Source: an uncultured Pelagibacteraceae bacterium
Lineage (GTDB): Bacteria; Pseudomonadota; Alphaproteobacteria; Pelagibacterales; Pelagibacteraceae
Assembly: GCA_902619495.1 (NCBI GenBank)
Contig: CACNEM010000005.1
Location: 1-64,000 of the forward strand
DNA length: 64,000 bases
Reading direction: 5' to 3'
In this document: in pieces, positions 34,152 to 41,535 of the stretch
Numbering within the stretch: position 1 is the stretch's first letter
Layout: each line of letters opens with the position of its first letter
Notes under the pieces: model-generated
Told to the model about the DNA's origin: nothing
The model's input: the letters and a program-made list of their open reading frames with translations, nothing else
Database searches by the model: none
Position numbers and translations under genes: made by a program

Positions 34152-34898
34152 ATGCTTAGTAAAAAAGACTTGGATTATTTTAATCACGGAAGTATTGAAA
34201 ATAAAAAATTCTGGAAAAGACTAGGTGAAAAACCAGATTTTGAAAATAAATCAATTTTGGATTTTGGTTGTGGTCATGGCGCATTATGTATTGATATTGC
34301 TAAAAGTGGCGCTGGCTTAGTTACTGGGATAGATCTTAGTAAAAGTTTATTAAAATTTGCAAAAGAAAATCTAAGTTCTAATTTCAACAGCTTATCAGAA
34401 AAAATTGTCTTTGAAGAAAAAGATTTGTTGAAAGATCATTTTAATGAAACATTTGATATAATTGTTACGAAAGATACTTTTGAACACTCTTTGAATTTGC
34501 CAGAAATCTTGAATAAATTTTATGATCTTTTAAATGATAATGGGAAAGTATATATTGGATTTGGTCCACTTTATAATTCATTTAATGGTGATCATGGTAG
34601 AACACAGTTAAAACTTCCTTGGATGCATGTAATATTGTCAGAAGAAAGAATAGTAAATAGATATAATAAGAATAATTCTGATAAAATTAAAAGAATAGAA
34701 GATTTAGGGTTAAGTAAGTACTCTCTTAAAGACTATAAAAGGATATTTAAAGAATCAAAATTTGAAATAGATTATTTTATAACTAATCAATCCGATCATC
34801 CTTTTGGTAAAATTTTAAATATTTTCAGTAAAATTAATTTTTTAAAGGAATATTTTACCTATAATATTTATTGTATTTTAAAAAAATCTAGAATTTAA
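34152..34898 (+). CDS. class I SAM-dependent methyltransferase
   Basis: A 248-residue methyltransferase with SILDFGCGHGALCIDIA (motif I), VTGIDLSKSLL and IIVTKDTFEHSLNLPE. No membrane segment, and the subfamily was not recognised; small-molecule or glycan methylation is likely. It begins 4 bp after the M23 stop and may belong to the inserted block ending near 37.5 kb (see findings). It converges on the carbamoyltransferase with a 3-bp gap. Confidence 0.82.
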   Translation: MLSKKDLDYFNHGSIENKKFWKRLGEKPDFENKSILDFGCGHGALCIDIAKSGAGLVTGIDLSKSLLKFAKENLSSNFNSLSEKIVFEEKDLLKDHFNETFDIIVTKDTFEHSLNLPEILNKFYDLLNDNGKVYIGFGPLYNSFNGDHGRTQLKLPWMHVILSEERIVNRYNKNNSDKIKRIEDLGLSKYSLKDYKRIFKESKFEIDYFITNQSDHPFGKILNIFSKINFLKEYFTYNIYCILKKSRI

Positions 34899-34901
34899 CA
34901 T

Positions 34902-36737
34902 TTAATCTAGTTCGAATTTATTTTTATAATCTTTGATTAATGACTTATCTTGCTGATCTTTGAATAAAATAAAGTCTTCTAAAACTAAAATATCTAGATT
35001 AGTGCCCATAAAACAGTTGAATGCGTCCTCTATAGAGCATACGATTGGTTCACCTCTTACATTAAAGGAAGTGTTAACTAACACAGGACAACCTGTTATT
35101 TTTTTAAATTCGTTTATCAAATTGTAATACCGAGGGTTAGTCTCTTTATGAACTGTTTGTATTCTAGCAGAATAATCAACATGAGTGATAGCAGGAATAC
35201 TAGATCTTTTAATATTTAGTTTTTCAATTCCGAACAGTTTTTTATCTTCTTCAGACATGGTTATTTGTTTATCTTTTTTTACATCTGAAACTAAAAGCAT
35301 ATAAGGACTATCGTAATTTAATTCGAACCAGTTATTAACTTCTTCTCTTAAAACTGAGGGAGCAAATGGTCTAAAACTCTCTCTAAACTTAATTTTTAGA
35401 TTTAATTCTTTTTGTATTTTCTCTGATCTAGGATCAGCTAAAATTGACCTACCTCCTAAAGCTCTTGGTCCAAATTCCATTCTACCTTGAAACCAACCAA
35501 CTGTTTTACCTTTAGATAATTCTTTAGCAACTAAAGATGAAATTTCATTTGAATTTTTTTTATCATATTTAGCTTTTAATTTATTTAACTGTTCATCTAT
35601 ATGTTTTTCGGAAAACTTAGGACCTAAATACGCTCCCTTCATTTGATCTTTAAAAATTTCTCTAGGTTTACTTAGTTCATGGTGCCAGTATGCCAAGGCA
35701 GCTCCAAGAGAACCTCCGGCATCTCCTGCAGCTGGTTGTATCCAAATATTATCAAATATTTTTTCTCTTAAAATTTTTCCGTTTGCTACACAATTCAATG
35801 CAACTCCTCCAGCTAAACATAAATTTTTAATTTTATATTCATTAGCTATATTTTTCGTAAGTCTTAACACAATTTCTTCTGTTACTGCTTGTATTGATGA
35901 AGCAATATCCATATGAAAATCATTTAACAAATCCTTTTTTGGATCTCTAACAGGATGACCAAAAAGATTAGAAAATTTTTTATTTGTCATTGTTAAGCCT
36001 GTTGCATAGTTAAAATATTTCATATTTAATTTAAATGAACCATCTGCTTTAAGATCCATTAATTCTTTAATTATAAAATCTTTGAATTTTGGCTTTCCGT
36101 ATGGCGCTAATCCCATAACTTTGTATTCACCACTATTAACTTTAAAACCTGTATAGTAGGTAAACGCAGAATAAAGTAATCCTATTGAATGAGGAAAATG
36201 AATTTCTTTTATCATTTCTAATTTGTTATCTTTGCCTACAGCAACAGTCGTGGTTGCCCACTCTCCAACACCATCAAGTGTTAAAACAACTGCCTCTTTA
36301 AATGGTGATGGATAAAATGCACTAGCTGCATGACTATAATGATGTTCAGAAAATTTAATTTTTTTAATATCTTTAAAATCCTCATCACTTTGTTGAAGTT
36401 TTTCAAACAAAAATCTTTTTTGAAACAGTTTTTCTCTTAACCAAAGTGGCATTGAGAGACTAAAGGATTTAAAGCCTTTAGGTGCAAAAGCCATGTAAGT
36501 TTCTAGCAATCTTTCAAATTTTAAAAAAGGTTTTTCAAAAAAAACTATATAATCAACTTCGCTAAGCTTTAATTTTCCAGCTGACAAAACGTAATTAACT
36601 GCATTAATAGGGTAACCTGGATCATGTTTTTTTCTTGAAAATCTCTCCTCTTGAGCTGCAGCTATTATTTCTCCATCTACAATTAATGCTGCCGCACTGT
36701 CATGATAAAAGGCTGATATTCCTAAAATAGAAGTCAC
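34902..36737 (-). CDS. carbamoyltransferase (NodU/CmcH/SxtI family)
   Basis: An O-carbamoyltransferase that uses carbamoyl phosphate and ATP to make a carbamoyl adenylate and pass it to an acceptor hydroxyl. The N-terminal Kae1-like domain starts ILGISAFYHDSAAALI and contains the Fe-site HHYSHAASAF, then LTLDGVGEWATT and LAGGVALNCVANG. The C-terminal YrdC-like region has PRALGGRSILADPRS and CPVLVNTSFNVRGEPIV. Length 611 is typical. Start is GTG at 36735-36737, immediately after the stop of the DUF5989 gene. The acceptor is unknown; surface glycans are the likeliest. Confidence 0.92.
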   Translation of the reverse strand: MTSILGISAFYHDSAAALIVDGEIIAAAQEERFSRKKHDPGYPINAVNYVLSAGKLKLSEVDYIVFFEKPFLKFERLLETYMAFAPKGFKSFSLSMPLWLREKLFQKRFLFEKLQQSDEDFKDIKKIKFSEHHYSHAASAFYPSPFKEAVVLTLDGVGEWATTTVAVGKDNKLEMIKEIHFPHSIGLLYSAFTYYTGFKVNSGEYKVMGLAPYGKPKFKDFIIKELMDLKADGSFKLNMKYFNYATGLTMTNKKFSNLFGHPVRDPKKDLLNDFHMDIASSIQAVTEEIVLRLTKNIANEYKIKNLCLAGGVALNCVANGKILREKIFDNIWIQPAAGDAGGSLGAALAYWHHELSKPREIFKDQMKGAYLGPKFSEKHIDEQLNKLKAKYDKKNSNEISSLVAKELSKGKTVGWFQGRMEFGPRALGGRSILADPRSEKIQKELNLKIKFRESFRPFAPSVLREEVNNWFELNYDSPYMLLVSDVKKDKQITMSEEDKKLFGIEKLNIKRSSIPAITHVDYSARIQTVHKETNPRYYNLINEFKKITGCPVLVNTSFNVRGEPIVCSIEDAFNCFMGTNLDILVLEDFILFKDQQDKSLIKDYKNKFELD

Positions 36738-36890
36738 TTAAAAAATTGTATATATAAATGGAGCTACTGATGATCCTTGACTTAAAACAATTAAAACACC
36801 AAATAAGGCTAGTACAATTATTATTGGTAATAACCAATATTTTTTTCTTTCACTTAAAAATTCCCAGAATTCTTTTAAAAAATCAATCAT
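36738..36890 (-). CDS. DUF5989 family small membrane protein
   Basis: A 50-residue protein starting MIDFLKEFWEFLSERKKYW, with a single membrane helix (LLPIIIVLALFGVLIVL) and the family tail SVAPFIYTIF. The ATG shares one base with the SxtJ stop (TAATG), and its TAA is directly followed by the GTG of the carbamoyltransferase. Such small proteins accompany carbamoyltransferase/SxtJ pairs in many bacteria and probably correspond to SxtK of the saxitoxin cluster. Function unknown; a membrane adaptor for the carbamoyltransferase is a reasonable inference. Confidence 0.85.
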   Translation of the reverse strand: MIDFLKEFWEFLSERKKYWLLPIIIVLALFGVLIVLSQGSSVAPFIYTIF

Positions 36891-37270
36891 TAAAATTGTT
36901 TATCCATTGATCCTAATTTCTTTTTTCTTTCAATCCAATAAGAATTAACTTTTTTACTAAAATTAACACCAAGTAAATCTTTACCGAATATTCTTACTAT
37001 TAAACTTATCGGTGTTAAAATAATGAAATAAACAATCGCCATTACAATAGGTGCAATTACTAAACCTAAAATTTCACCAAATTTAATCCACAATTTGTTT
37101 AATGGAGTAAGTAAAGAGGAATTAATAATTCCAAGAATTAAAAAAATTAGAGAAATTATTATAAAATAGTAATTAAAATTTTCGCCATTTTTTAGTGGCC
37201 ACAAACCTATAATTAAAAAAACAATAAAAAAAAGTAAGCCGAAGCTTCTATTGGAACTTTGAGATTTCAT
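36890..37270 (-). CDS. SxtJ family membrane protein
   Basis: A 126-residue protein with about four hydrophobic helices (near residues 10-25, 32-50, 68-90 and the IPLTPISLIV-like stretch before residue 95) and a conserved tail GKDLLGVNF..YWIERKK. This fits the SxtJ family, named for the saxitoxin gene cluster and always found next to NodU-type carbamoyltransferases. It opens a three-gene coupled unit. Its promoter should be in the AT-rich stretch 37271-37423, where I see nothing else convincing. Confidence 0.82.
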   Translation of the reverse strand: MKSQSSNRSFGLLFFIVFLIIGLWPLKNGENFNYYFIIISLIFLILGIINSSLLTPLNKLWIKFGEILGLVIAPIVMAIVYFIILTPISLIVRIFGKDLLGVNFSKKVNSYWIERKKKLGSMDKQF

Positions 37271-37423
37271 ATATAAAATTAATATAAACCTTTTTGAGGT
37301 CTCATGTCCTCTTTTTTTATTCCAGCTACTTTTACTGGTTTTTTATTAATCTCCTTTAAGTATTTTGAAAATCTAGCTTTCATTATACTAAATTTTAGTT
37401 TATATCCATTAATTATTTTTATG

Positions 37424-37547
37424 ACACGTCCTGACCTCATCATCCACGACAAAATAGATAACGTAGGAGTTGTTGTTATAGAAACTACTAAAAAAGATCA
37501 AGATTGTAGTGCCTGGATAATAGAAAACGACAAAACAGTTAAAGTCC
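37424..37547 (+). pseudogene. truncated UxaA-like SAF domain
   Basis: The frame starting at ATG 37424 encodes about 41 residues resembling the SAF domain of UxaA-family hydrolases (altronate/galactarate dehydratase small domain): IIHDKIDNVGVVVIE, then WIIENDKTVKV. The family normally continues for another 50 or so residues; here the resemblance stops at 37547, where the sequence becomes the tail of an M23 gene in a different reading frame. The frame terminates at 37576. A short functional protein cannot be ruled out, but the junction argues for a broken gene. Confidence 0.62.
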
Positions 37548-37610
37548 CATCTAGATATTCGCTTAAATTGGTTTGAAATTAAATTAGATCCAATTACAAT
37601 TTTAAATTAA
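37548..37610 (+). pseudogene. diverged remnant of the M23 peptidase 3' end
   Basis: Twenty-one codons that read HLDIRLNWFEIKLDPITILN and stop, against HLDIRLNWFDVKLDPASILK and stop at 34085-34147. By my hand alignment 51 of 63 bases and 15 of 20 residues are identical, with no indel. Both copies are followed by a 4-base gap and the ATG of the next gene. No start or upstream M23 sequence precedes it. It lies directly before the TauE gene at 37615. Confidence 0.82.
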
Positions 37611-37614
37611 TTAT

Positions 37615-38364
37615 ATGTTAACAACTATAGATTTATCATTTTTAGAGTTCTTGTTTTTTTGCGGAATTATATTATTTGCATCGACTGTTAGAGGTTTTAG
37701 CGGCTTTGGTTTTTCTGCATCAAGTGTTTCATTGTTATCTTTTATTTTACCACCAAAAGAAATTGTACCAATAATCTTATTGTTAGAAATAATAGCAAGT
37801 TTTTTTATGATACCAAGTATATGGAAAAAAATTAATTGGAAGTTCGTTTTTTATTTACTTGTGGGAGTGTCAATTGGAACCCCATTTGGTGTACATCTTC
37901 TTTCAATATTGGAGCCAAGAGTAACTCATTTAATAATATCAATAACAGTTCTTATTTTTGCTTTTTTATTATTACGGGGATATAAAAACAAAAAATTAAA
38001 TCACAATATTTCTAAATTTTTCGTCGGAGCAACTGCTGGAACAGTAAATGGATTTGGAACTCTGGCTGGATTGCCGATTGCATTATATTTTTTGATAATT
38101 GCAGCTGAGCCAGCAGTAATTAGGGCATCTTTAGCTGCTCTATTTTTTTTCACTGATTTATATGCATTAATTCTAGCTTACTTTAATGATATATTAAATT
38201 ATACTGTAATATATAGAACTTTACCTCTTATTTTAATTGTTCCCTTTGGTGTTTCACTTGGCACAAAATTATTTACTGGTAGCTCAAAAGAAAATTATAA
38301 AAAGTATGTGCTTTACTTTTTAATTTTAGTATCTATTTTTGGATTGATTAGAGCTTTAATTTAA
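37615..38364 (+). CDS. TauE/SafE family sulfite-exporter-like protein
   Basis: A 249-residue polytopic membrane protein with about eight helices. The duplicated TauE/SafE pattern appears as TVRGFSGFGFSASSVSLLSFI in the first half and GTVNGFGTLAGLPIALYF in the second. Probably an anion or organosulfur permease in the inner membrane. It follows the M23 remnant after four bases and overlaps the convergent larger TauE gene by 4 bp. Confidence 0.85.
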   Translation: MLTTIDLSFLEFLFFCGIILFASTVRGFSGFGFSASSVSLLSFILPPKEIVPIILLLEIIASFFMIPSIWKKINWKFVFYLLVGVSIGTPFGVHLLSILEPRVTHLIISITVLIFAFLLLRGYKNKKLNHNISKFFVGATAGTVNGFGTLAGLPIALYFLIIAAEPAVIRASLAALFFFTDLYALILAYFNDILNYTVIYRTLPLILIVPFGVSLGTKLFTGSSKENYKKYVLYFLILVSIFGLIRALI

Positions 38365-39449
38365 TTTTTTTTAATTAAGAAAAAGTGTTTATATTTACTC
38401 AATAACTGTCTGCCACCCGCACCTATTATTCCTAGTAAAATAGCTAATAGTATTGCCATTGATCCATAAAGAAGGGGATTATTTTCAGATAACTTTGAGA
38501 TATATCTAGAAAAAAAGTTTAGATTTTCAAAGTTAACTATTTCAGCATCTTTGAAGTGCCTCACCCCCTCATAAAAAAATGTATCATATGCAATAGCTAT
38601 AGCAACTGTACATAACAACATTGCAAATAAAGTTTTTAAATGTGAGCTATCTAAATATTGCCCGACTTTCTGACCAACCTGTACTCCAATAATAGAACCT
38701 ATTACTAAAATTATTACTAAAATTAAATCTATAGAGCCATAATTAAATGCGTGTAATATAGTTACTAGTGCACTTATAAAAACTGTAACGAATAAAGATG
38801 TTCCAGGTATAAATTTTACTGGCATACCTATTAAATAAATCATTGCAGGCACCATCAAAAAAGCTCCTCCCACTCCTATTAATGCTGCAACAAACCCTAC
38901 TATAACACCAAGCAAGATTGGCGTAAAAGCACTTTCATAAAGCCTTGATTTTGGAAATCGAAGTTTTAAAGGTAAGCCATGTATCCAATAGTGTGTGTGT
39001 AATTTTTTTTTAAAAATTAATTTTTTTCTAGCCCTGTCGATTTCTTTAGCGCCCTCAATGAGCATCAATGTACCAATAATCGCAAGAAGATACATATATG
39101 ATAATGAAATAATCAAACTCAACTTCCCAGTTTCTTTAAAAAAAGTAAAAGAAATAATTCCTATAATAGTTCCCACAACTCCACCAATAATTATCATCAG
39201 GCCCATTTTATAATCTAATGTATTTTTAAACCAATGTGTCATTGATCCAGATACTGAAGTTGCTAATATATTATTTATTTCATTAGGAACTGCATAAACT
39301 GGTGGTATTCCTAAAAATATTAAAAATGGCGTCATTAAAAACCCTCCGCCGACACCAAATAAACCTGAAAGAACTCCGACTGCAAAACTAATAAATAAAA
39401 TTGTGATTAAATCTATGTGAATTTGAACTATAGGAAGATATATTTCCAT
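38361..39449 (-). CDS. TauE/SafE family permease, long form
   Basis: A 362-residue TauE/SafE protein with the two signature repeats GLFGVGGGFLMTPFLIF and ALIGVGGAFLMVPAMIY. A central hydrophilic insertion (EIDRARKKLIFKKKLHTHYW) and a C-terminal extension ending in a further helix (ILLGIIGAGGRQLLSKYKH) make it longer than the other two in the window. This longer type is common in alphaproteobacteria. The substrate is unknown. No promoter is obvious in the 54 bp separating it from the CADD gene. Confidence 0.87.
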   Translation of the reverse strand: MEIYLPIVQIHIDLITILFISFAVGVLSGLFGVGGGFLMTPFLIFLGIPPVYAVPNEINNILATSVSGSMTHWFKNTLDYKMGLMIIIGGVVGTIIGIISFTFFKETGKLSLIISLSYMYLLAIIGTLMLIEGAKEIDRARKKLIFKKKLHTHYWIHGLPLKLRFPKSRLYESAFTPILLGVIVGFVAALIGVGGAFLMVPAMIYLIGMPVKFIPGTSLFVTVFISALVTILHAFNYGSIDLILVIILVIGSIIGVQVGQKVGQYLDSSHLKTLFAMLLCTVAIAIAYDTFFYEGVRHFKDAEIVNFENLNFFSRYISKLSENNPLLYGSMAILLAILLGIIGAGGRQLLSKYKHFFLIKKN

Positions 39450-39503
39450 TTATAGTTCATAGGTATTCCTCTTAAACTAAATTGTCAATCTTGACTTTGC
39501 TAA

Positions 39504-40172
39504 CTATGCTGCTTGTTGTAGTTTGTGCTTAGAAACCATTCCGCTTAGGAAATTCCATAGATATCTAGCAGTTAACAATGAAGCATTTTCGGCTTTCTTT
39601 TGTTCCTCTTTAGAAAGTCCGTCCAAAAGTTTTTCACATTCTGCTCTATGAATAACGTCAGCTGATTTATGAGCTTCAAAAAATTCTAGTCCTTCTTTTG
39701 AATTTACTCCGTAAAATTTCTTTAAACCTTGGATTTTAGTCTCAGCTATTTCAGGAATTTGTCTTTCATAGGTATATAATGACGCCAAACCTTCAGCGTA
39801 AGATTTTCTCGCTTGAGCGAAAAAATTATCGATCATATCTTTTGTAAACCAATCAAGTTTTGCGTTTTCTATTTTTTTGTCATCAGCTCCTAAAGCTTTT
39901 GCAAAATTTTTCCAAAGTTTCGGGTGATCACCATCTTTGTTTTCCTCATCTTGTAAATTTTCTAGAAGAATTCTTCTTTTCTCTATGTCTTCACAAATAG
40001 AGTGAGTTGCACTTATGTATCTTGGAAACGCTTTAACGTGCTGGTAATATTGTTCGGCATAATCTTTAATAATTTCTCTATTTAATTTACCTTCGTTCCA
40101 GTAAATTTGATAAAATGGGTGTTTGAGTAAGTGGTATTTATCTAACTTTTTTCCTAGATCTGATGAAAACAT
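39504..40172 (-). CDS. CADD family enzyme, probable para-aminobenzoate synthase for folate
   Basis: A 222-residue haem-oxygenase-like helical protein close to chlamydial CADD (and PqqC-like di-iron proteins). The N-terminal HLLKHPFYQIYWNEGKL aligns with the CADD helix carrying the self-sacrificing Tyr27, here Tyr21. Candidate metal ligands are in DEENKDGDH, LYTYERQIPEIAETK (with the region of the essential Lys) and the H-x-x-x-x-x-H-like EAHKSADVIHRAECE. CADD makes para-aminobenzoate from its own tyrosine, an alternative to PabABC. folE in this window fits a folate context. A strong AAAGGAG precedes the ATG. Confidence 0.85.
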   Translation of the reverse strand: MFSSDLGKKLDKYHLLKHPFYQIYWNEGKLNREIIKDYAEQYYQHVKAFPRYISATHSICEDIEKRRILLENLQDEENKDGDHPKLWKNFAKALGADDKKIENAKLDWFTKDMIDNFFAQARKSYAEGLASLYTYERQIPEIAETKIQGLKKFYGVNSKEGLEFFEAHKSADVIHRAECEKLLDGLSKEEQKKAENASLLTARYLWNFLSGMVSKHKLQQAA

Positions 40173-40245
40173 ATTTCTCCTTTGTTGTTTAAAGCCTATA
40201 AAAAAAATTTGAATGATTAAATAAAAAAATTATCCACAATTTTGA

Positions 40246-40310
40246 GTTGTAAATAAAAAATGTTCACGTTTTGATTCACTTTTGATTCACTTAGGGACTC
40301 AATTTACAAC
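40246..40310. promoter_or_regulatory. repeat-rich region upstream of the CADD gene
   Basis: In the 139-bp gap between the MFS stop and the CADD start, an 11-bp direct repeat TTTTGATTCAC occurs twice in perfect tandem (40269-40279 and 40280-40290). The pair is flanked by an inverted repeat GTTGTAAAT (40246-40254) / ATTTACAAC (40302-40310). One helical turn of spacing suits a protein-binding operator; alternatively the inverted repeat forms a long RNA stem. No known riboswitch motif was recognised. Confidence 0.35.
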
Positions 40311-40311
40311 C

Positions 40312-41535
40312 TTAGATAGTTTTATTCACAGTTGCTAGAGGCTTTTCGTCTATTGGAAGGTGAAGAGCTGTAGCAATAAATGATAAGACTATCGCCATAT
40401 ACCAAGCATAATCGAAACTTCCAAATTGATCGTAAAAATAACCTCCTAAGTAAGCTCCCAGAAATGATCCAAATTGATGATTTAGGAATACAATGCCAAA
40501 GAGAAGACTTAAGTTTTTTGTTCCAAAAATTTGAGCAACGATACCGTTAGTAGCTGGTACAGTAGCAAGCCATAATAATCCAAAAGATGTACCGAACAAC
40601 ACAGCAGACAGATTTGATGCTGGTAAAAAAATAAATAGAATTAATGTTATTCCTCTTAAAAAATAAAGCCCACTTAAAAGTATTTTTTTACTATATTTAT
40701 CTCCTAAATAACCCATCACTAAAGTTCCAATAATATTAAAAAAACCGATTAATGCTAAGATAGCCATTCCCGTCCAATCTGCTAGCCCTTTATCTTGAAC
40801 ATATCTTGGGACATGAGTAGCTATTAAAGTAATTTGAAAACCGCAAACAAAAAAACCTAAAACTAATAATCTAAATCCTTTATGCGCAAAAGATTCTTTT
40901 AACACTTCTTTTAAGCTTCGATTGTCAATATTAGTATTTTGATTTGATACTTGATTTTTAGGAAGTCTAACAAAAAACCCGGGTATACACATAAAAAATA
41001 AAATAATCGAAAAAATAATAAAAGACATTTGCCAAGTAGAAATATTTTTAAAAATATTTGCCAGAATAGGAAATATAAACATTCCTAAGCCTCCGCAAGC
41101 TGTTACAATACCTGCTGCTTTACTTCTATTTTCATTTGGAAAATGTTTTGAAATCATTGGGGTAAGAATAGTTCCGGCAGCGCCTGCTAAACCCAAACCA
41201 ACAAGTAATCCTAAATTAATCTGTAACCACATACCTGAAATGAAATTATTTCCCATTAACAACATTGATATCGAGTAGAAAATTAAAGCGGGAACGATTA
41301 CAACATAACCACCTAGTCTGTCAGAAATTCTTCCAAAAATTGGAGTAAAAATTCCCCAAAAGATTGCGTGAACAGCAATCGCTAATCCAAATTCTGTATT
41401 TGACGTTCCTCCAGTTGTCTCAAATTCACTTGAGTAAAGTCCAAAGGTTTGTCTTACTCCCATAGTTGCACAGACAACTAAACATGCCGCTATTAAAGCA
41501 TAGAATGCAGTTTTATTCGGAAAAAAATTTTTCAT
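40312..41535 (-). CDS. MFS transporter
   Basis: A 407-residue major-facilitator protein with 12 predicted helices. The loop 2-3 motif is visible as GRISDRLGGYVVIVP and its second-half counterpart as GYLGDKYSKKILLS. The N-terminal MGVRQTFGLYSSEFE resembles the oxalate/formate- and monocarboxylate-like MFS group. It starts within the last base of the cystathionine lyase stop and may carry an organosulfur or amino-acid substrate linked to that enzyme. Confidence 0.87.
   Translation of the reverse strand: MKNFFPNKTAFYALIAACLVVCATMGVRQTFGLYSSEFETTGGTSNTEFGLAIAVHAIFWGIFTPIFGRISDRLGGYVVIVPALIFYSISMLLMGNNFISGMWLQINLGLLVGLGLAGAAGTILTPMISKHFPNENRSKAAGIVTACGGLGMFIFPILANIFKNISTWQMSFIIFSIILFFMCIPGFFVRLPKNQVSNQNTNIDNRSLKEVLKESFAHKGFRLLVLGFFVCGFQITLIATHVPRYVQDKGLADWTGMAILALIGFFNIIGTLVMGYLGDKYSKKILLSGLYFLRGITLILFIFLPASNLSAVLFGTSFGLLWLATVPATNGIVAQIFGTKNLSLLFGIVFLNHQFGSFLGAYLGGYFYDQFGSFDYAWYMAIVLSFIATALHLPIDEKPLATVNKTI

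Noticed and set aside
37279-37383. A 34-codon minus-strand frame (up to 54 codons if a start at 37443 is used) upstream of SxtJ
   Set aside because: Lys-rich composition could be chance in AT-rich DNA, there is no ribosome-binding site, and its longer form runs antisense through the UxaA-like remnant. Not enough to call a gene.
37304-37423. N-terminal extension of the UxaA-like frame
   Set aside because: The 40 upstream codons are hydrophobic and unlike SAF domains; the resemblance begins at the internal ATG 37424.
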